Shown piece by piece: positions 4,896 through 5,725 of a DNA stretch of 5,725 nucleotides; within the stretch, counting starts at the first letter, position 1; every line of letters starts with the position of its first letter. This DNA is from Intrasporangium_A sp039812505 (GTDB lineage Bacteria > Actinomycetota > Actinomycetes > Actinomycetales > Dermatophilaceae): assembly GCF_039812505.1 (NCBI RefSeq), contig NZ_JBDIAQ010000192.1, positions 1-5,725 on the forward strand. Direction: 5' to 3'. The notes under the pieces were generated by a model that saw only the letters and a list, made by a program, of their open reading frames with translations, was not told the DNA's origin and ran no database searches. The translations under genes and the position numbers were made by a program.

Positions 4896-5545
4896 TCGGC
4901 GCGCCGCCCGGGCTGCGCCGGGTCGTGATCATGCGCCACGCCGAGACCGTCGCGAACGCGGCCCGGCTCTGGCAGGGGCACCAGGACACCGAGCTGTCCG
5001 AGGCGGGTCGCAGCCAGGTCGTCGCGGCGGCGCCGCACCTGGCGGCATACCAGCCCGCCCTGCTCGTCTCCAGCGACCTGCAGCGGGCCGCCTCGACGGC
5101 CGACCCGATCGCCGAGATCACCGGGCTCGAGGTGCGCCTCGACGCCCGCTTCCGTGAGATCGACGTCGGGGAGTGGCAGGGCATGCACGCCGACGAGGTC
5201 CGCGCGAAGTACGCCGACGTGATCGCGGCGCTCGACCGGGGCGAGGACGTGCGCAAGGGCCGCACCGGCGAGACCCGGGCCGACGTCGCCACGCGCGTCG
5301 CAGCCGCCCTGAAGGATGTGCTGCGCGAGCTGATGGCGGGCGAGGCCGCCGTCATCGTCGCGCACGGCGCGTCGGGCAAGCTGGCCGCGACCGAGCTCGT
5401 CGGCCTCGACCTCGACCAGGCCGACCGCGTGTTCCGCGGGATCGACAACTGTCACTGGATCGAGCTCGTCGAGGACCGCAGCCGGTTCTCCGGCCGGGCC
5501 CGCTGGCGGATCGCCGGCTGGAACCTCGGGCCGTGGGACGTCTGA
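4892..5545 (+). CDS. Histidine phosphatase, GpgP-like (glucosyl-3-phosphoglycerate phosphatase candidate)
   Basis: The 217-residue protein belongs to the histidine phosphatase (phosphoglycerate mutase-like) superfamily. It shows RHAET (15-19) with the phospho-accepting His16, SSDLQRA (60-66) with Arg65, Glu89 in REIDVGEWQG (88-97) as likely acid/base, and VAHGA (156-160) with the second His158. The gene order nadD-rsfS-this gene is that of Mycobacterium tuberculosis, where Rv2419c is GpgP, which removes the phosphate from glucosyl-3-phosphoglycerate. The GHQDTELSEAGR and C-terminal WRIAGWN segments also fit that subgroup as I remember it. The substrate here is inferred; other broad phosphatases look alike, and annotation as phosphoglycerate mutase would be doubtful. 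The GTG at 4892 overlaps the rsfS stop (GTGA). There is no Shine-Dalgarno; the preceding CTCCTCCTCC is the opposite of one, so translation probably depends on ribosomes ending rsfS. The next ATG, Met14, lies within the active-site strand and is too late. Confidence 0.93.
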   Translation: MIGAPPGLRRVVIMRHAETVANAARLWQGHQDTELSEAGRSQVVAAAPHLAAYQPALLVSSDLQRAASTADPIAEITGLEVRLDARFREIDVGEWQGMHADEVRAKYADVIAALDRGEDVRKGRTGETRADVATRVAAALKDVLRELMAGEAAVIVAHGASGKLAATELVGLDLDQADRVFRGIDNCHWIELVEDRSRFSGRARWRIAGWNLGPWDV

Positions 5546-5560
5546 GCCGCCCAGCGAGAC

Positions 5561-5586
5561 CCGATTTGGGCCCGGCGCCGCCGATT
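5561..5586. repeat. Direct repeat CCGATT at the tRNA promoter
   Basis: CCGATT occurs at 5561-5566 and again at 5581-5586, 20 bases apart, about two helical turns. The copies flank the spacer of the tRNA promoter, one ending in the -35 region. Such placement would suit a DNA-binding protein, but two six-base matches may be chance. Confidence 0.3.
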
Positions 5587-5595
5587 GGCTAGAGT
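5566..5595 (+). promoter_or_regulatory. Sigma-70-type promoter of the tRNA-Ala gene
   Basis: TTGGGC (5566-5571) and TAGAGT (5590-5595) are separated by 18 bases. The -10 box matches TANNNT, and the -35 box keeps the TTG of TTGACA. This is the only site in the window with both boxes, as expected for a stable RNA gene. Transcription would start near 5602, at the foot of a hairpin and about 50 bases before the tRNA. Confidence 0.6.
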
Positions 5596-5601
5596 TGCGC
5601 A

Positions 5602-5620
5602 GTCGCCTCGATGAGGCGGC
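5602..5620 (+). other. Leader hairpin between promoter and tRNA-Ala
   Basis: GTCGCCTC (5602-5609) pairs with GAGGCGGC (5613-5620) across a three-base loop GAT: eight pairs, one of them T.G. It begins where transcription should start, so the tRNA precursor would carry a 5' stem. No T-run follows, so it is not a typical terminator. It might protect the 5' end or affect processing; this is inference. Confidence 0.5.
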
Positions 5621-5650
5621 ACCTGACGAAGATCCGGCGAGTGATCGCAC

Positions 5651-5723
5651 GGGGCTGTGGCGCAGCTGGTAGCGCACCTCCATGGCATGGAGGGGGTCAG
5701 GGGTTCGAGTCCCCTCAGCTCCA
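5651..5723 (+). tRNA. tRNA-Ala (anticodon GGC)
   Basis: The 73 bases fold into a full cloverleaf. Acceptor GGGGCTG (5651-5657) pairs with CAGCTCC (5716-5722); the D arm is GCGC/GCGC (5660-5663, 5672-5675); the anticodon arm is CCTCC/GGAGG (5677-5681, 5689-5693) around ATGGCAT, anticodon GGC at 5684-5686; a five-base variable loop follows; the T arm is AGGGG/CCCCT (5699-5703, 5711-5715) with loop TTCGAGT. The third acceptor pair is G3.U70 (5653 with 5720), the main identity mark of alanine tRNA. Discriminator is A73 (5723). CC follows and the window ends there, so an encoded CCA is likely but the last A is not seen. It reads GCC and GCU alanine codons, GCC being very common in this genome. Confidence 0.97.
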
Positions 5724-5725
5724 CC

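Noticed and set aside
4808..5683. Minus-strand open frame opposite the phosphatase and into the tRNA
   Set aside because: It is antisense to a well-supported phosphatase gene and crosses the tRNA gene; no protein features.
1..5725. CRISPR array, insertion sequence or phage remnant
   Set aside because: No regularly spaced repeats, no transposase or integrase motifs and no terminal inverted repeats were seen.

Overview
The window is a gene-dense stretch of very GC-rich DNA from an actinobacterium. Coding third positions are almost all G or C, GTG starts are used, and stops are TGA. Gene order (proA, then nadD, rsfS and a GpgP-like histidine phosphatase) and the style of the small membrane protein before nadD suggest Micrococcales, perhaps the Intrasporangiaceae. 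That family placement is inference. I see no mobile element, CRISPR array, rRNA, riboswitch or plasmid feature, and no stretch above 300 bases lacks a gene.

Layout. (1) 1-239: the 3' end of an MHS-type major facilitator transporter, followed by a GC-rich stem. (2) 322-1605: proA, gamma-glutamyl phosphate reductase of proline synthesis, apparently with its own leaderless promoter; proB is not next to it. (3) 1653-2348 (+) and 2314-3444 (-): a class I methyltransferase and a membrane-anchored family 2 glycosyltransferase, facing each other and overlapping tail to tail by 35 bases. (4) A 196-base divergent intergenic region at 3445-3640 carries start signals for the glycosyltransferase (-) and the next operon (+). 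(5) 3641-5545: a tight operon of a 73-residue single-span membrane protein, nadD, rsfS and the histidine phosphatase. The first two are separated by 2 bases; the other two junctions are 4-base GTGA overlaps. (6) 5566-5723: a promoter, a leader hairpin and tRNA-Ala(GGC), cut after C75 by the window end.

How the genes work together. The nadD operon joins NAD synthesis, ribosome silencing and a phosphatase whose relative in Mycobacterium tuberculosis, in the same gene order, acts on glucosyl-3-phosphoglycerate. The methyltransferase and glycosyltransferase look like envelope or lipid-linked glycan functions, but their substrates cannot be read from sequence.

No wholly new system is evident. The most useful observations are: a repeated TANNNT box 6-7 bases before the ATG of three transcription-unit-leading genes (leaderless mRNAs); a low-complexity, rare-codon tail on the glycosyltransferase running antisense into its neighbour; a hairpin between the tRNA promoter and the tRNA; and a recurring GGTATGCC/GGCATACC octamer that appears in both coding and non-coding DNA.
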